Assembly (NCBI RefSeq): GCF_030651595.1 | Contig: NZ_JAUSCH010000007.1 | Span: 1-49,507, forward strand | Direction: 5' to 3' | Length of the DNA: 49,507 nucleotides | DNA from: Candidatus Oleimmundimicrobium sp. | GTDB lineage: Bacteria > Actinomycetota > Aquicultoria > UBA3085 > Oleimmundimicrobiaceae | Shown: one piece after another, positions 1-9,350 of the stretch | Layout of the letters: each line of letters starts with the position of its first letter | Position numbering within the stretch: the first letter of the stretch is position 1 | Notes under the pieces: generated by a model | What the model saw: the letters and a program-made list of their open reading frames with translations, nothing else | What the model was told of the DNA's origin: nothing | Database searches by the model: none | Made by a program: the position numbers and the translations under genes

Positions 1-590
1 TGGTTGTTGGAATAAATGGAAGTCCCAATAAAAATGGAAATGTTTCATATCTTCTTGAGGTTGCTTTAGATGCCGCAAAAAGGAAAGGGGCAAGTGTTTG
101 CATGGAACATGTTTCTGATGCTCTTAAGGGACAAAGAAAGCCATATTGTGATGCATGTTCGAGCCCGTGTAATAAAAGTTGTTTTAAGAATACATCTTTG
201 GAAAAATCGTTTGAATATTTAAAAAAAGCCGATGCGATTATTCTTGCAAGCCCGGTTTATTTTGGGAATGTCTCATCACAAATTAAGGCTTATTGGGATA
301 AAACGAGATGGCTAAGGACAGAAAAAAATCTTTTAGGTAAACCAGGCGGAGCTATAGCTGTTGGGGCTTCAAAGTTTGGTGGGCAAGAGACCACAATAAG
401 AGCGCTTCACGATATGATGTTAATCCAAGGAATGAGTATAGTAGGAGATGGGGCAAAGGAATTTGATGTCGGTCACCAAGGTGTTTGTGGAGTAAAACCG
501 ACAAAAGATGATTTATATGCGATTAAACGAGCAAAGATATTAGGGGCAAGAATTTTTGAAGAAGCAAGTAAAGTGGTAGATGGCAGATAG
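1..590 (+). CDS. Flavodoxin-fold NAD(P)H-dependent FMN reductase, 5' truncated by window edge
   Basis: The frame is open from base 3 to a TAG at 588-590. It begins with VVGINGSPNKNGN, the phosphate-binding loop of NADPH-dependent FMN reductases and iron-sulfur flavoproteins, so only a few N-terminal residues are missing and the first in-window ATG (102) is not the real start. A cysteine group spaced C-x2-C-x3-C-x3-C (CDACSSPCNKSC) follows, at the place where this family has either a cluster-binding or a structural cysteine motif. The later segment ILASPVYFGNVSSQIKAYWDKT is the usual FMN-contacting loop. Such proteins pass electrons from NAD(P)H to flavin or quinone-like acceptors in the cytoplasm. 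The substrate cannot be told. The gene stands alone here, with a repeat-rich spacer behind it. Confidence 0.85.
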   Translation, partial: VVGINGSPNKNGNVSYLLEVALDAAKRKGASVCMEHVSDALKGQRKPYCDACSSPCNKSCFKNTSLEKSFEYLKKADAIILASPVYFGNVSSQIKAYWDKTRWLRTEKNLLGKPGGAIAVGASKFGGQETTIRALHDMMLIQGMSIVGDGAKEFDVGHQGVCGVKPTKDDLYAIKRAKILGARIFEEASKVVDGR

Positions 591-981
591 CAGATGGCTA
601 AAAGCATAGAGCAGAGAAAATATAGAGCATGGAGTATAGGGTGTGGAGTATAGAGATTAGAGCGGAGAGCTTAGAGCAGAGAGAAAAACCAGCAAGCCAA
701 CCAGAAAACTCCCAACTGCCAGCTGCCAACTAATAACTCCCGACTGATGGCTGATGCTTGCCCGTCGCTGGTGGGACTAATGGAATATAGAACATAGAGT
801 ATAGAAGAAATAAAAAACGAAGAATGAAAAATCATAATTAAAAATTAAAAATGTTTTAATAACATTTTAAGAATTTTATCTTTTAGGATTCGGTTTTCAA
901 TTTTAAATTTTTATATATCATTTTTCTTTTTTCACTTTTATTTAATCGACTGGCGACTGGAAGCTGGTTTTGGGGTAAATA
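591..981. repeat. Non-coding spacer with purine-rich iterated repeats
   Basis: No gene is seen. From about 600 to 690 the sequence repeats variants of GAGCATAGAG and GGAGTATAG. Around 735-750 lies ACTCCCGACTGATGG, which recurs at 19665-19680. Related TAGAGTATAGAG text appears again near 785-805. An 8-bp inverted repeat (AAAATGTT 848-855 with AACATTTT 861-868) could form a weak hairpin. The spacer resembles those at 19318-19695 and 36705-36879, so this is a dispersed intergenic repeat family rather than a local feature. Confidence 0.6.
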
Positions 982-2010
982 ATGAATATTCGTGAGGTAT
1001 TAGAAAAAAAAGAAAAAGAGTTTCTTTCTCCTCGTGCCCAACTTAGTGAAAACTCTAAAGGTCGCAAGATTTTTGTTAAACAATGCCCTATCAGAACGGA
1101 GTTTCAACGAGATAAGGATAGAATAATTCATTGCAAATCATTTAGACGTCTTTCTCACAAAACTCAGGTTTTTTTGGCTCCTAAGGGTGATCATTACCGC
1201 ACTCGTTTAACTCATACTTTAGAAGTTACTCAAATATCTCGTACGGTTGCCAGAGCGTTAAAGTTAAATGAAGATTTAACAGAAGCTATTGCTTTGGGGC
1301 ATGATTTAGGGCATACACCTTTTGGTCATACCGGCGAAGGTGCGTTGACTAAATGTTTGCAAGAGATAAAAGATGATTATAAAGGTGTTCCTGAATTGTT
1401 TGAGCATAATAAGCAGAGTCTTCGTGTTGTTGATTATTTGGAATATGAAGGCAAGGGGTTAAATCTTACGTGGGAAGTTAGAGATGGCATATTAAACCAC
1501 ACGGGGAATAATTTACCCTCAACCCTTGAAGGACAAATTGTAAGGATTGCTGATAGGGTAGCTTATATTAATCACGATATTGATGATGCTATACGGGCAA
1601 AAATGGTCAAAGAAAAGGATTTGCCGGACAAATCCGTAAAGATTCTTGGCAAACATCACGGGGTAAGGATAAATAATATGGTTTTCAATATGATTGAGGC
1701 GAGCAAGGACAGCAAGCAAATAAAATTAAGTAATGAGTTTACAAAAGCGATGGATGAGTTGCGCAATTTTCTCTTTGAAAAAGTGTATATTAACTCTGCT
1801 GCAAAAACCGAGGAACCCAAAGCTAAAAAGGTTATTGAGATGCTCTTTTTCTATTATTTAAATAATTTAGACGAGATGCCTCAGGAATTTCAAACGGATA
1901 AAAGAGCTGAACTTCCTATAAAGATTTGTGACTATGTGGCCGGAATGACTGATAGATATGCGCTTAACAAATTTAAAGATTTTTTTATGCCCAGGGTATG
2001 GATGGCATAG
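982..2010 (+). CDS. dgt: dGTPase-like HD-domain triphosphohydrolase
   Basis: Hydrolyses dNTPs, classically dGTP, to the deoxynucleoside and tripolyphosphate in the cytoplasm, so it affects the dNTP pool. The 342-residue protein has the family opening FRRLSHKTQVF near residue 54 and the HD metal site: H78 in RLTHTLE, H107-D108 in GHDLGH, and D191 in IADRVAYINHD. Length matches the short dGTPase family (about 330-345 residues) rather than the 500-residue E. coli Dgt. The ATG at 982 follows a weak GGGGT ribosome site. It lies upstream of hppA, dnaG and rpoD. In many Gram-positive genomes dgt neighbours dnaG, and here hppA sits between them. Substrate preference among dNTPs is not decidable from sequence. 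Confidence 0.93.
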   Translation: MNIREVLEKKEKEFLSPRAQLSENSKGRKIFVKQCPIRTEFQRDKDRIIHCKSFRRLSHKTQVFLAPKGDHYRTRLTHTLEVTQISRTVARALKLNEDLTEAIALGHDLGHTPFGHTGEGALTKCLQEIKDDYKGVPELFEHNKQSLRVVDYLEYEGKGLNLTWEVRDGILNHTGNNLPSTLEGQIVRIADRVAYINHDIDDAIRAKMVKEKDLPDKSVKILGKHHGVRINNMVFNMIEASKDSKQIKLSNEFTKAMDELRNFLFEKVYINSAAKTEEPKAKKVIEMLFFYYLNNLDEMPQEFQTDKRAELPIKICDYVAGMTDRYALNKFKDFFMPRVWMA

Positions 2011-2099
2011 AACGTGGCTTTTTCCCAAAAAATTGTTTTAATATATTAATGCTATGTGCTAATATTATTAAATTATTTTAAATGAAAGGAGATTGTTAA

Positions 2100-4133
2100 A
2101 TGGTTGAAAATTTAGGTTTTCTCGCTCCTCTTGCCGGGGTAATAGCTCTAATTTTTGCCGGTTGTTTTGCTAGTTCGGTTATGAAGCATTCCCCGGGAAA
2201 TGAGAAAATGCAAGAAATTTCAAAGGCAATTCAAGAGGGAGCTATAGCTTTCTTGACTCGCGAGTATAAGGTTTTGAGTTTCTTTGTCTTAATTATGGCT
2301 ATTTTGCTCTTTGTTTTCATCAATCCCTTTACAGCCGTGGCCTTTGTGGCTGGGGCCGTCTTATCGGCTACTGCTGGATTCATTGGTTTAAGCATTGCCA
2401 CCAGGGCAAATGCTAGAACCACGAACGCTGCAAAGGAAGGTGTGGCTCAAGCACTAAGCGTTGCCTTTAAAGGCGGAGCTGTAATGGGAATGTCCGTTGT
2501 CGGTCTTGGGCTTTTGGGTTTAGGTATATTTTTCATGATATTTAAAGATTATACTAACGGGTATGAAATTATTAACGGTTTTGCTTTAGGCGCCAGCTCA
2601 ATCGCTCTCTTTGCTCGTGTCGGCGGAGGTATTTACACCAAGGCAGCCGACGTTGGAGCTGACTTAGTGGGTAAAGTTGAGGCCGGTATTCCTGAAGATG
2701 ACCCGAGGAACCCCGCTGTTATAGCTGACAACGTAGGGGACAATGTCGGTGATGTAGCTGGTATGGGAGCTGATTTATTTGAGTCATACGTGGGTTCAAT
2801 AATTGCCGCAATGACTTTAGGGTGTATTGTTTTGAAACCAGTTGGTATGGCCGCAAACGGGATGTTGCTACCATTTTTAATTGCAGCAGCCGGGATTATA
2901 TGTTCGATTATAGGAGTTTACTTCGTCCGAGTTGGCAAAGATGATACTCATCTACATAAAGTTTTAACCAGAGGGACTTATGCTGCCGCGGTTCTTGTAG
3001 TTATTGTCTCTTTTGGTTTGGTTTACTGGGTTTTAGGAGCTGATAAAATATCTTTCTTTTGGGCAATTGTAGCGGGACTTATGGCTGGAGTAGCAATAGG
3101 ATTTGTAACGGAGGTTTATACCTCTGCTGCATACAAACCTGTAAAAGATATAGCTAATTCAGCTAAGACCGGACCGGCGACAACCATTTTGACCGGATAC
3201 TCTATTGGATTAAAGAGTACGGTTTGGCCGGTTATTTTAGTTTGTTTAGCTATTTTTGTAGCCTATGTATCTGGTGAGGATGCAATGCAGGGTGGTGGAG
3301 TGTATGGGATATCTCTTGCAGCCCTTGGTATGTTGGCTACAACCGGTATTGTGGTTGGGGTTGATGCTTATGGGCCCATTGCTGATAATGCTGGCGGAAT
3401 TTCCGAGATGGCTGGCTTAGGACCTGAGGTTAGGAAAGTGACCGATAGCTTGGATGCTGTTGGAAATACTACAGCTGCCATAGCGAAAGGGTTTGCTATT
3501 GGTTCAGCGGCCTTAACTTCACTTGCCTTATTTAGTGCTTACTCGATGGCTGTTGGATTAAAAACTATAGATATTTTAAATTATAAAGTAATAATAGGTA
3601 TTTTTATTGGAGCCGCGTGTCCTTATCTTTTTGCTTCTTTAACTATTCAAGCTGTAGGGAAAGCTGCTTTCTCGATGATAGAAGAAGTGCGGAGACAATT
3701 TAGGGAAATTACTGGCTTAATGGAAGGAAAAGCAAAGGCCGATTACGCTAGTTGTGTGGATATTAGTACAACAGCTGCTTTAAGAGAAATGGTTCTTCCA
3801 AGTCTTCTCGCGGTAGGTGCTCCCCTTTTAATGGGTTTGGTTTTTGGAGCTGAAGCCTTAGGCGGGTTACTCGCGGGGGTTCTTACCTCAGGATTTTTAA
3901 TGGCTGTTATGATGTCAAATGCCGGAGGAGCTTGGGATAATGCCAAAAAATATATAGAAGCCGGCAACTTAGGCGGAAAAGGTTCAGATGCTCATAAAGC
4001 AGCTGTTGTGGGTGATACCGTTGGAGATCCATTTAAGGACACAGCGGGGCCATCCATGAATATTTTAATTAAGATTATGAGTATCGTGGCACTTGTTTTC
4101 GCTCCTATCTTTGTGAATTCACTTATTCATTAA
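2100..4133 (+). CDS. hppA: Membrane-bound ion-translocating pyrophosphatase
   Basis: Couples hydrolysis of pyrophosphate to pumping of H+ or Na+ across the cytoplasmic membrane. The 677-residue protein is hydrophobic throughout (about 15-16 membrane segments). It has the catalytic [11 protein letters not shown] motif from D184 followed by the acidic [19 protein letters not shown] loop, and a second acidic loop near the C-terminus ([15 protein letters not shown]). The motif GNTTAA (G455-A460) has alanine where potassium-independent enzymes have lysine, so the enzyme is expected to be K+-dependent. I cannot tell H+ from Na+ transport. AAAGGAG precedes the ATG at 2100, a TG-TAATAT extended -10 sequence lies near 2056-2065, and a strong terminator follows, so it is probably a single-gene transcript. 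Confidence 0.96.
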   Translation: MVENLGFLAPLAGVIALIFAGCFASSVMKHSPGNEKMQEISKAIQEGAIAFLTREYKVLSFFVLIMAILLFVFINPFTAVAFVAGAVLSATAGFIGLSIATRANARTTNAAKEGVAQALSVAFKGGAVMGMSVVGLGLLGLGIFFMIFKDYTNGYEIINGFALGASSIALFARVGGGIYTKAADVGADLVGKVEAGIPEDDPRNPAVIADNVGDNVGDVAGMGADLFESYVGSIIAAMTLGCIVLKPVGMAANGMLLPFLIAAAGIICSIIGVYFVRVGKDDTHLHKVLTRGTYAAAVLVVIVSFGLVYWVLGADKISFFWAIVAGLMAGVAIGFVTEVYTSAAYKPVKDIANSAKTGPATTILTGYSIGLKSTVWPVILVCLAIFVAYVSGEDAMQGGGVYGISLAALGMLATTGIVVGVDAYGPIADNAGGISEMAGLGPEVRKVTDSLDAVGNTTAAIAKGFAIGSAALTSLALFSAYSMAVGLKTIDILNYKVIIGIFIGAACPYLFASLTIQAVGKAAFSMIEEVRRQFREITGLMEGKAKADYASCVDISTTAALREMVLPSLLAVGAPLLMGLVFGAEALGGLLAGVLTSGFLMAVMMSNAGGAWDNAKKYIEAGNLGGKGSDAHKAAVVGDTVGDPFKDTAGPSMNILIKIMSIVALVFAPIFVNSLIH

Positions 4134-4154
4134 GAGAGGGAGTTTGATATGAAT

Positions 4155-4184
4155 AAAAAGAGAGCGCGGTCGCGCTCTCTTTTT
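4155..4184 (+). terminator. Intrinsic terminator after hppA
   Basis: Perfect 14-bp inverted repeat, AAAAAGAGAGCGCG at 4155-4168 and its complement at 4171-4184, with a GC-rich core and a U-run at the 3' side. Lies 21 bases after the hppA stop. The A/T symmetry means it could also stop minus-strand transcription. Confidence 0.9.
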
Positions 4185-4348
4185 GTATTCTAAACCAGCG
4201 ATCCTGTGGCCGGTGGTAATTTACTTTCAAGGATTATTAATTTTCATGTCGAATAATAATAAAACTGAATGAATTATATTGATGGCTATGTTTTGTATCT
4301 GCGAAAATTTCAAAATTTTATAGAACATATTGCGGAGTGGGTAAAAGT

Positions 4349-6130
4349 ATGTTTGGGCACATAAAAGAAGAAGACATAAATGAAATTAGAGAAAGAAACG
4401 ACTTGGTTGAAGTTGTGTCAGGGTATGTTAATTTAAAAAAAACGGGAAGGCTTTTTAAGGGTCTTTGTCCTTTTCATAAAGAAAAAACTCCCTCATTTAT
4501 AGTTGATCCCATAAAACAGCTTTACCATTGCTTTGGTTGTGGAGAAGGGGGAAATGTTTATAATTTTTTAATGAAAATTGAAAATATTGATTTTCCCGAA
4601 GCTGTTCAAATGCTTGCTGAAAAAGCAAATTATTCTATACATTACGAGCAGACTAGTGATTTTAAAGCTGTTTCGCACAAAGAGAAAATGTATAGCATAA
4701 ACGAGCTGGCTCAAAAACTTTATAACTACGATTTATTCAAGACCACAGAGGGAGAAAGAGCAAGAGATTATTTAAAAAAACGAGGATTTCAAGAAAAGAC
4801 ATTTAATGATTTTAAATTGGGTTTTGCTTCAACAGACGGAAAAAGAATCCTAAAATTTTTAATGGAAAAAGGATATGATTTGCAAGAGCTGGTCGATGTT
4901 GGCCTGGTGGTCAAAGGGGAGAGAGGCCCTCACGACTTATTTAGAAACAGGATTATATTTCCAATACTTAATTTAAGAGGTAAACCTATTGCTTTTGGGG
5001 GAAGAGTGGTGGGTCAAGGGCTTCCGAAATATATAAATTCGCCCGAGACGACAATTTTTCACAAGAGCTCAACGTTGTATAATCAATCTCTTGCAAAAAG
5101 TGAAATAGTAAAATTAAACTATGCCCTGGTTGTAGAGGGGTATACTGATGTTATTTTACTATATCAGGCTGGAATAAAAAATGTTGTTGCTACGCTAGGA
5201 ACGGCCTTTACCTCGGATCATTTACATCTGCTGTCCAGGTTTACAAACAAAGTTGTTCTTCTGTTTGATGCGGACAAGGCCGGGATGGCAGCTGCCGAGA
5301 GAGGATTAAACTTGTTTGGACAGTCAAAAGTAGATATATTCGTTGTTTCTTTGCCAACCGGCAAGGATCCTGCGGATTTTATCATTAGCGAAGGGAAGGA
5401 TGCTTTTAAGGAGCGATTAGATAGCGCCATCCCTTTAATTGAATTTTGTATAAATCAGGTACTTCAAAAATATAATTTAAAAAAGCCTTTAGAAAAAGCA
5501 AGGGCAGCGGACGAAGCTGTGGGCATAATTGCTCGCTTAGAAAACTTTGTTTTAAAAGAAGATTATTTAAAAGAATTGGGCGATAAATTAAACATCTCAT
5601 ACGATTCACTTTTAGCTCAACTAAAAAAAATAAAAAGGAAAGGGTTTGAGAGCAAGGAATCTATTGTAAATGTATCGTTAGATGTTCAAACTAAGTGCGA
5701 GAAGGAAGCCCTGAAATTTATCTTGCAATATCCGGATGAGGTAAGTCGATATTTATCTAAAATCTCGGAAAAGTATTTTATTTTCCCTCCATATAGAGAT
5801 TTGCTTAATTTTTTAAAAGGGTTGCCCAAAGAGAGTATAAATTATGCTAATTTAATTAATTTAATTTCTGAAGAAAAACTTATTAATTTAGTTACGGCTC
5901 TTGCTCTTGAGCCAATTAACATTGATGCCGATAATTGTAATAAATATTTTTTAGATATTTTAATTAGACTCAAGGATTTTCATATCGAACGTCAAATTAA
6001 TAAATTGAGGGAAAAATTAAAAGAATCTGAAAAAGAAAAATTAACAAGTAACACAGAGACAATCGATTTGATTTTCAATGAATTAAATGAATTAGAAAAA
6101 GTGAGAAGAAAGTTAAAACAACAAATTTAA
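4349..6130 (+). CDS. dnaG: DNA primase
   Basis: Synthesises RNA primers at the replication fork. The CHC2 zinc-binding domain is at the N-terminus (C40, H43, C61, C64 in CPFH and CFGC). The catalytic core has the Toprim motif VVEGYTDVILLYQAG with the acidic partners in LLFDADKAG. A long, variable C-terminal part would bind the helicase. The ATG at 4349 is chosen over the in-frame GTG at 4337 because that GTG overlaps the GGAG ribosome site. The protein is then 593 residues, normal for the family. It is followed after 42 bases by rpoD, the macromolecular-synthesis pair, without rpsU. No clear promoter was found in the 164 bases between the hppA terminator and the start. Confidence 0.96.
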   Translation: MFGHIKEEDINEIRERNDLVEVVSGYVNLKKTGRLFKGLCPFHKEKTPSFIVDPIKQLYHCFGCGEGGNVYNFLMKIENIDFPEAVQMLAEKANYSIHYEQTSDFKAVSHKEKMYSINELAQKLYNYDLFKTTEGERARDYLKKRGFQEKTFNDFKLGFASTDGKRILKFLMEKGYDLQELVDVGLVVKGERGPHDLFRNRIIFPILNLRGKPIAFGGRVVGQGLPKYINSPETTIFHKSSTLYNQSLAKSEIVKLNYALVVEGYTDVILLYQAGIKNVVATLGTAFTSDHLHLLSRFTNKVVLLFDADKAGMAAAERGLNLFGQSKVDIFVVSLPTGKDPADFIISEGKDAFKERLDSAIPLIEFCINQVLQKYNLKKPLEKARAADEAVGIIARLENFVLKEDYLKELGDKLNISYDSLLAQLKKIKRKGFESKESIVNVSLDVQTKCEKEALKFILQYPDEVSRYLSKISEKYFIFPPYRDLLNFLKGLPKESINYANLINLISEEKLINLVTALALEPINIDADNCNKYFLDILIRLKDFHIERQINKLREKLKESEKEKLTSNTETIDLIFNELNELEKVRRKLKQQI

Positions 6131-6172
6131 GTACTTATTTAAGACAACAATTGTTTGGAGGATTGAATAAGA

Positions 6173-7369
6173 TTGAAAAAGAGTGAGAACGAGCTTGAGT
6201 TAAAAAAAGTAAAGCAGCTTATTTCGGAAGGGAAAAAAAATGGGAGCATCACGACCGATGAGATTGTGGAGGCTCTCCAAGACGTTGATCTTACACCAGA
6301 GCAAATAGAAAACATCTATTCTAAGCTGGCAAGCATGAATATCGATATTGTCGATTCAACGGATTCATTAGACCTAAAAGATACCGAAGAAGAGCCGGAG
6401 GATAATAAAAGCAAGACGAAAAAGGTTAAAAGAAACTTTGAAGCTTCAATAAAAACCGCAACCAATGATCCGGTGCGGATGTATTTAAAGGAAATAGGAA
6501 AAGTATCTCTTCTTACTGCAAAAAAAGAAGTTGAGCTGGCAAAAAAGATTGAAGAGGGTGAAAATGCGGAGAAAAAGTTAGAAGAAGAAGAGGAAGTATT
6601 GACAACCCTTGAAAAAAGGCGTTTGAAAAGAGTGGAACGTGAAGGCCAGGCGGCAAAGAGGAAGTTAGCGGAGGCAAACCTAAGGCTCGTGGTCTCAATT
6701 GCAAAGCGGTATGTAGGAAGGGGAATGCTTTTTCTTGACTTGATTCAAGAAGGAAATTTGGGTCTAATTAGAGCAGTTGAGAAGTTCGATTATCGTAAGG
6801 GTTATAAATTTTCAACCTATGCTACATGGTGGATTAGACAAGCCATAACAAGGGCTATAGCGGATCAAGCGAGAACAATTAGAATTCCTGTTCATATGGT
6901 TGAAACAATCAATAAACTTATTAGGGTGCAAAGGCAATTATTACAAGATTTAGGACGAGAGCCAGTGCCCGAAGAGATTGCAGAAAAAATGGATTTTACT
7001 CCCGAAAAAGTTCGGGAAATTTTAAAGATATCTCAAGAGCCTGTATCATTAGAAACTCCAATTGGAGAAGAAGAAGATAGTCAGCTTGGCGATTTCATTG
7101 AAGACAAAGAAGCCCAGGTGCCGGTGGACGCGGCCTCATTTAGACTTCTGCAAGAACAATTAAGAAATGTGTTGTCGGAATTAAACGAAAGAGAGAAAAA
7201 GGTTATTGAGCTTAGATTTGGTCTTTTAAATGGATATCCTCGAACATTAGAGGAAGTAGGTCGCGTTTTTGGAGTAACTCGTGAGCGTATCAGGCAGATA
7301 GAATCAAAAACGTTGGGCAAACTTCGTCATCCTTGCCGAAGCGAAAAGCTTAAGGATTATTTAGAATAA
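6173..7369 (+). CDS. rpoD: Primary sigma factor, sigma-70 family
   Basis: Housekeeping promoter-recognition subunit of RNA polymerase. In order: a short acidic region 1.1-like segment (residues 1-90), region 1.2 ([17 protein letters not shown] from residue 99), region 2 with [19 protein letters not shown] and [17 protein letters not shown], region 3, and region 4.2 with the helix-turn-helix [20 protein letters not shown]. At 398 residues it is a compact RpoD lacking the long non-conserved insert of the E. coli protein. The start is TTG 6173, ten bases after GGAGGA (6157-6162), with no better codon in frame. The consensus -35 and -10 elements found elsewhere in this window agree with a standard sigma-70. 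Confidence 0.96.
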   Translation: MKKSENELELKKVKQLISEGKKNGSITTDEIVEALQDVDLTPEQIENIYSKLASMNIDIVDSTDSLDLKDTEEEPEDNKSKTKKVKRNFEASIKTATNDPVRMYLKEIGKVSLLTAKKEVELAKKIEEGENAEKKLEEEEEVLTTLEKRRLKRVEREGQAAKRKLAEANLRLVVSIAKRYVGRGMLFLDLIQEGNLGLIRAVEKFDYRKGYKFSTYATWWIRQAITRAIADQARTIRIPVHMVETINKLIRVQRQLLQDLGREPVPEEIAEKMDFTPEKVREILKISQEPVSLETPIGEEEDSQLGDFIEDKEAQVPVDAASFRLLQEQLRNVLSELNEREKKVIELRFGLLNGYPRTLEEVGRVFGVTRERIRQIESKTLGKLRHPCRSEKLKDYLE

Positions 7370-7435
7370 ATTTAGATTATTCGTTAACAGATTTCAAAAA
7401 CATTTTGTCTTATTTGTTTTATGCAAATTTTGCAC

Positions 7436-7465
7436 TTGAAATCCCCATTTCTCTTATCGTATAAT
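7436..7465 (+). promoter_or_regulatory. Sigma-70 promoter of tRNA-Asn
   Basis: TTGAAA at 7436-7441, an 18-base spacer and a perfect TATAAT at 7460-7465. Predicted start near 7472, about 28 bases before the tRNA. Confidence 0.75.
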
Positions 7466-7499
7466 TCACTGGTGCTAAAAATAAACCGGTAAAATTTAT

Positions 7500-7575
7500 T
7501 CCTCGGTAGCTCAACAGGTAGAGCGGGTGGCTGTTAACCACTAGGTCGTAGGTTCGAATCCTACCCGAGGAGCCA
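7500..7575 (+). tRNA. tRNA-Asn (anticodon GTT)
   Basis: Complete cloverleaf of 76 nt: acceptor TCCTCGG (7500-7506) pairs with CCGAGGA (7565-7571), D-arm AGCTC/GAGC, anticodon loop CTGTTAA giving GTT, T-arm GTAGG/CCTAC with TTCGAAT loop, discriminator G and an encoded CCA. Own promoter upstream and terminator directly downstream. Confidence 0.97.
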
Positions 7576-7620
7576 AAATAATAAAAAAATGCCTAATAAC
7601 TGGGCATTTTTTTATTATTT
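7576..7620 (+). terminator. Intrinsic terminator after tRNA-Asn
   Basis: Long inverted repeat: the arm 7576-7593, ending AAAATGCC, is complementary to 7603-7620, starting GGCATTTT, with a 9-base loop and a U-rich 3' arm. Begins immediately after the tRNA CCA end. Confidence 0.9.
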
Positions 7621-7785
7621 CAAAAAAAATCAGATTTTAAGTATTACGAGAAAGTTGAAATAAACATAGTTTTTTATTAAATCTTTGTAAGTGTTGATGT
7701 TGAGAAAAAAGAAGAATTAAATTTGTTATCAAGCAATCTTTATTTTAATATAGTTTATGAGAACAATACCCCGGGAGGTAATTTT

Positions 7786-8211
7786 GTGCAGGTAAAAAAA
7801 GGTGATAAGGTAAGCGTACATTATACAGGTCTTTTTGAAGATGGGCAGGAGTTTGATAGCAGTAAAGGTAGAGATCCTATAACTTTTGAAGTTGGCAGCG
7901 GACAGGTTGTAATTGGATTTGAAGAGGCCGTGTTAGAAATGAAAGAAGGAGAAAAAAAGGAAGTTTCCTTTTCCCTGGAAAAGGGATACGGAGAATATAA
8001 AAAAGAGCTCATAAAAGAATTTTCGCGAAGTGTACTCGGGGATTACCAAACATCGGTTGGCCAGGTTGTTCAACTTAATACTCCTGAAGGTCAAGTTGTT
8101 TCTGCAACGATTAAAGAGATAACCGATGATGCTGTAACTTTTGATTTTAATCATCCTTTAGCTGGAAAAACTCTTTGTTTTAAACTTGAATTGATTAATA
8201 TCGAAAAATAG
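7786..8211 (+). CDS. FKBP-type (SlyD-like) peptidyl-prolyl isomerase
   Basis: Catalyses cis-trans isomerisation of prolyl bonds and likely acts as a cytoplasmic folding helper, since no signal peptide is present. The N-terminal half has FKBP signatures VKKGDKVSVHYTGLFEDGQEFDSS, and GQVVIGFEEAVLEMKEGEKK followed by the flap (IF-domain-like) segment and HPLAGKTLCFKLEL, the closing strand of SlyD-type proteins. The GTG at 7786 is chosen because GGGAGGT (7773-7779) lies 6 bases upstream; earlier in-frame codons lack a ribosome site. The resulting 141 residues match the short SlyD family. The histidine-rich metal-binding tail of E. coli SlyD is absent. It is a single gene between the tRNA-Asn terminator and a long inverted repeat. 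Confidence 0.9.
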   Translation: MQVKKGDKVSVHYTGLFEDGQEFDSSKGRDPITFEVGSGQVVIGFEEAVLEMKEGEKKEVSFSLEKGYGEYKKELIKEFSRSVLGDYQTSVGQVVQLNTPEGQVVSATIKEITDDAVTFDFNHPLAGKTLCFKLELINIEK

Positions 8212-8263
8212 TTTATAACAAATAAAGTAAGCATCGTTAGATACTTTTAAATATTTAAGGAGA

Positions 8264-8382
8264 TTAGTTTTACCATAAAAATTTTTTTAATTTAATACTT
8301 ACTAAAAAGGTGTAAATATAGGAAAATTTGCTTAATTAAACAAAGCCTTGCTTTTCTATTATTATAAAAATGGTAAAACTAA
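8264..8382. repeat. 119-bp element bounded by 13-bp inverted repeats
   Basis: TTAGTTTTACCAT at 8264-8276 is exactly complementary to ATGGTAAAACTAA at 8370-8382. The 93 bases between are very AT-rich and non-coding. It resembles a miniature inverted-repeat element, but no target-site duplication is visible. It could instead be a long-range RNA stem upstream of the following gene. Confidence 0.5.
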
Positions 8383-8414
8383 GTTTAAAATCCACATAGA
8401 AATGAGGAATCAGG

Positions 8415-9350
8415 ATGATAGCAACGGTGACTTTAAATCCTGCGTTAGATAAGGTTTTTATTCTTCCAACTCGCTCAATAGAGAGATTGAATTATGTTGA
8501 AAGGGGAATAAGCATTCCGGGTGGTGATGGTATAAATTCAGCATATGCGATTCAAGCGTTGGGAACAGAAGCTATTGTTATGGGATTTATTGGAGGAATA
8601 GCTGGTAAATTTATAGAAGAAGAGCTCGGAAAAACCCAAATTAGCACCAATTTTACATATATAGAGAAACAAACTAGAACAGATCATATTATTTTAAATA
8701 AGCGGAACAGAGTTTTAACTCAGATAAATGAAAAAGGGCCATGGATTAAACCAAAAGAGATAGAGTCATTTAATGAAAGTTTTAAAAGAATGCTTTCTCG
8801 CTGTGAAATGGTTTTGTTTTCCGGCAGTGTTCCTCAGGGGGTTGGTGCAGATATTTATGCTCGTTTAATATCTATTACTCAAGAAAAAAAAGTTCGTACT
8901 GTTTTGAATGCCACAAAAGAAGCATTGCTACACGGAATTGAAACCGGCCCCTATATGGTCTTTGCCGATCTGAAGGGCATAGATGTTTTAATGGGAGTAA
9001 AAATTAATACTATTAAAAAATTATTAGAGGCAGCACAGAAAATTTTAGATAAAGGGACAAAAATTGTAGTTTTTAATTTCAATGATAATAAACTGGTGGT
9101 AACTTCCGAAAAAGTTTGGAAAATTAATTTACCGGATATCAAAGTAGTAAATTCTGTTGGTATGGAAGATGCGTTAATTGGAGGCATGATGCATATTCTT
9201 AAAGATAGCGAAGATTTATTTGAAGCTATCAGATGTGGGGCTGCTGCATCTATTGCTAGCGCGTTACAGGTTGAAGCAAAAGTAAAAAGCAAAGAGCAGG
9301 TAGAGCAGTTTCTCGACAAGGTTGAGATAAAGGAGCTGAACTTATCTTGA
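8415..9350 (+). CDS. PfkB-family sugar kinase homologue with altered motifs
   Basis: The 311-residue protein follows the 1-phosphofructokinase / tagatose-6-phosphate kinase (FruK/LacC) pattern from end to end: MIATVTLNPALDKVF, a GG-x-GIN loop, VLFSGSVPQGVG and a C-terminal GAAASIASALQ. Two signature sites differ. GGKGIN is GGDGIN (residues 36-41), and the anion-hole GAGD is G249-M-E-D252, keeping the catalytic aspartate but replacing the small glycines. The usual VKPN-E segment reads VFADLKG. This suggests a changed substrate, weak activity or a regulatory pseudokinase. The ATG at 8415 follows TGAGGAATCAGG. The stop overlaps the start of the CBS gene, so the two are translationally coupled and perhaps act together. 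Confidence 0.82.
   Translation: MIATVTLNPALDKVFILPTRSIERLNYVERGISIPGGDGINSAYAIQALGTEAIVMGFIGGIAGKFIEEELGKTQISTNFTYIEKQTRTDHIILNKRNRVLTQINEKGPWIKPKEIESFNESFKRMLSRCEMVLFSGSVPQGVGADIYARLISITQEKKVRTVLNATKEALLHGIETGPYMVFADLKGIDVLMGVKINTIKKLLEAAQKILDKGTKIVVFNFNDNKLVVTSEKVWKINLPDIKVVNSVGMEDALIGGMMHILKDSEDLFEAIRCGAAASIASALQVEAKVKSKEQVEQFLDKVEIKELNLS

Noticed and set aside
7978-8154. Minus-strand frames inside the FKBP gene and similar overlaps throughout the window
   Set aside because: All are shadows of recognised genes with clear family motifs on the + strand.
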